Part shown: piece by piece, positions 19,119 through 20,594 of the stretch
Layout of the letters: each line of letters opens with the position of its first letter
Numbering within the stretch: position 1 is the first letter of the stretch
Source of the DNA: an uncultured bacterium
GTDB lineage: Bacteria; Actinomycetota; Aquicultoria; SKW223; CALKMS01
Assembly: GCA_938091145.1 (NCBI GenBank)
Contig: CALKMS010000057.1
Coordinates: 1-20,594 of the forward strand
Direction of reading: 5' to 3'
DNA: 20,594 bases
Translations under genes and position numbers: made by a program
The notes under the pieces: generated by a model
What the model was told of the DNA's origin: nothing
Databases searched by the model: none
What the model saw: only the letters and a program-made list of their open reading frames with translations

Positions 19119-20594
19119 TTAAACCAGCACAAATTCAATTTTTTTCTCAGGCACATTAACATCGACTACTTTTACCCTTACCTTTTGCCCAAGACGATAA
19201 ATTTTACCTGTTCTTTCACCCCTAAATTGGTGCTTTTCCTCTTCGAAACGGTAATAATCGTCATCTAAAGTTCTAACAGGAACCAAACCCTCAGCCGTAT
19301 TGGAAAGCTCGACAAACAAGCCGAAAGCCACAACGCCTGAGATTATTCCTTCAAAGACATCTCCAAGATGATGTTCTTTCATATACTCAGCTATCTTAAG
19401 TTTAACTGATTCGCGCTCCATCTCCTCGGCTTCTCTTTCTAAAAAACTCATCTCTTCAGCCATTGAAGGAAGCATTCGCGACCAGATAGCTGCCTGGGTA
19501 TCAAACTTTCCCCAGAGTGCCTTTTTCAAAAGTCGATGAACCATCAGGTCAGGATAGCGCCTAATTGGAGAGGTGAAGTGAAGATAATGGCTTAAGCAAA
19601 GTCCAAAATGCTTTTCTGGATGAGGAGAGTAACGAGCTTGTTTCATCGAGCGAAGAAGTAAAAAATTGAGAAGGTTCTTGTCCTCTCGTTCTCGCGACAA
19701 TTCAATTAGTTTTTGTATCGCCTTTGAATGGCCACTCGCTAAACCCTTTACCGGCAAGCCTAATTCACTGAAAATCTCAGCTAACCTGATTAAATCATCT
19801 TCATCTGGTTCCTCATGCACCCGATAAAGAGCGGGAAATTTGCCGTTAAAAAGCCTTTCAGCCACTACCTGGTTGGTAACTATCATAGTTTCTTCTATTA
19901 AACTGGTAGCCAGGGTTCTCTCTCTAAGTCTAATCTCAACTGGCTTTTTAGAAGAGTCGAGAATCACTTTGGCTTCGACTGTTTCAAAACTCAGCCTTCC
20001 TCTCTGAAAAGCCCTCTTTTCTAATCGTTGGGTTAATTCTGCCAGCATAGTAAGAAACTCTTCAAGTTTTGGAGAAGGAAATACCCCTTTTTCAAAATAA
20101 TCATCAACTTCTTCGTAAGTTAAGCGATAATCGCTCGTAATAACCCCTGGAAAAAATTGGTAGTTTACAATTTCTGCTTGCGGGGTAATTTCTATTTCTA
20201 CCGAAAAAGTAAGGCGATCAACTCCAGGATTCAAACTGCAAATGCCATTTGAAAGCTCAAAAGGAAGCATCGGAATTACCCTATCAACTAAATACACACT
20301 GAAACCGCGCTTGCGCGCTTCGCGATCAAGATTCGAATCAAAAGGAACATAATGGGAAACGTCAGCAATGTGAACCGTTAAAAGATAATTTTCTCCTTTC
20401 TTTTCAAGAGAAACTGCATCGTCAAAATCTTTCGCATCTAAACCATCTATCGTGACAGTGAATTTAGAGCGATAATCTTTTCTTCCAATAGTTTCATCCC
20501 TTTTAACCTCCGAGGGAATTTTTCTAACTTCTTCTCGTACCTCGGGTGGAAAGCTTTCTTCCCGTTGATGCTCGCTCAAAATAATTTCAATTTG
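19119..20594 (-). CDS. rnr: Ribonuclease R, N-terminal part outside the window
   Basis: A 3'-5' exoribonuclease of the RNB family that digests structured RNA. It works with tmRNA-SmpB on defective messages, and smpB lies downstream here. The visible 491 codons are open to the window edge, starting in frame with Q-I-E-I-I-L-S-E-H, so the cold-shock-like RNA-binding domains are cut off by the window rather than by the gene. The RNB domain has the catalytic acidic cluster TIDGLDAKDFDDAVSL, then HIADVSHYV, and the late SHYLHFTSPIRRYPDLMVHRLL. The C-terminal S1 domain (GDVFEGIISGVVAFGLFVEL ... KVRVKVVDVNVPEKKIEF) is present. There is no lysine-rich tail after S1, unlike enterobacterial RNase R. 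Confidence 0.95.
   Translation of the reverse strand, partial: QIEIILSEHQREESFPPEVREEVRKIPSEVKRDETIGRKDYRSKFTVTIDGLDAKDFDDAVSLEKKGENYLLTVHIADVSHYVPFDSNLDREARKRGFSVYLVDRVIPMLPFELSNGICSLNPGVDRLTFSVEIEITPQAEIVNYQFFPGVITSDYRLTYEEVDDYFEKGVFPSPKLEEFLTMLAELTQRLEKRAFQRGRLSFETVEAKVILDSSKKPVEIRLRERTLATSLIEETMIVTNQVVAERLFNGKFPALYRVHEEPDEDDLIRLAEIFSELGLPVKGLASGHSKAIQKLIELSREREDKNLLNFLLLRSMKQARYSPHPEKHFGLCLSHYLHFTSPIRRYPDLMVHRLLKKALWGKFDTQAAIWSRMLPSMAEEMSFLEREAEEMERESVKLKIAEYMKEHHLGDVFEGIISGVVAFGLFVELSNTAEGLVPVRTLDDDYYRFEEEKHQFRGERTGKIYRLGQKVRVKVVDVNVPEKKIEFVLV

Noticed and set aside
1..20594. CRISPR array, insertion sequence or integrase
   Set aside because: No regularly spaced repeats, transposase motifs or tyrosine/serine recombinase motifs were seen on either strand.

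Overview
The window is bacterial: it carries tmRNA and smpB, RNase R, RsfS, bacterial-type nadD and three tRNA genes with encoded CCA. It is A+T-rich, and nearly every gene reads on the minus strand; the only convincing plus-strand genes are a NYN nuclease and a 32-codon membrane peptide. The nadD - LCP-type protein - rsfS order and the smpB-ssrA pair are common in Gram-positive-type (Terrabacteria) lineages. Several genes appear to be leaderless, with a -10 box 6-10 nt before the start codon. An uncultured low-G+C actinobacterial-type lineage is my best guess, but the sequence does not prove it. The left end looks like a metagenome contig edge, because an A+T-rich sulfatase fragment is joined to a tgt gene cut off inside its zinc site.

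Layout, left to right. 1-1033: sulfatase fragment and truncated tgt. 1392-1468: tRNA-Ala. 1584-4340: operon read right to left as nadD, degenerate LCP/LytR_C protein, rsfS and a PATAN/DUF4388 protein. 4404-5668: tRNA-Cys followed by an MFS transporter. 6039-6541: FxLYD protein and tRNA-Gly. 6633-7322: NYN nuclease and a small membrane peptide, both on the plus strand. 7347-9587: macro-domain hydrolase, Cys-rich zinc ribbon, two uncharacterised small proteins and a coiled-coil lipoprotein. 9678-12374: class III aminotransferase and a His-rich polytopic membrane protein. 12450-12788: small membrane protein. 12980-15476: a two-gene unit of a winged-helix-type protein and a MORC/Hsp90-like GHKL ATPase. 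15477-16340: long A+T-rich intergenic stretch with inverted repeats. 16341-20594: ssrA, smpB, a large secreted protein and rnr, which runs off the window.

How the genes work together. SmpB and tmRNA rescue stalled ribosomes, and RNase R degrades the defective messages. NadD makes NAD. RsfS silences ribosomes under starvation, and its real start appears to be a CTG directly after the stop codon of the preceding gene. The macro-domain enzyme probably removes ADP-ribose-type modifications. The best candidate for an undescribed system is the winged-helix/GHKL ATPase pair. It is a tightly coupled two-gene unit just past the 3' end of ssrA, a known landing site for genomic islands, but no integrase or duplicated attachment site is visible.
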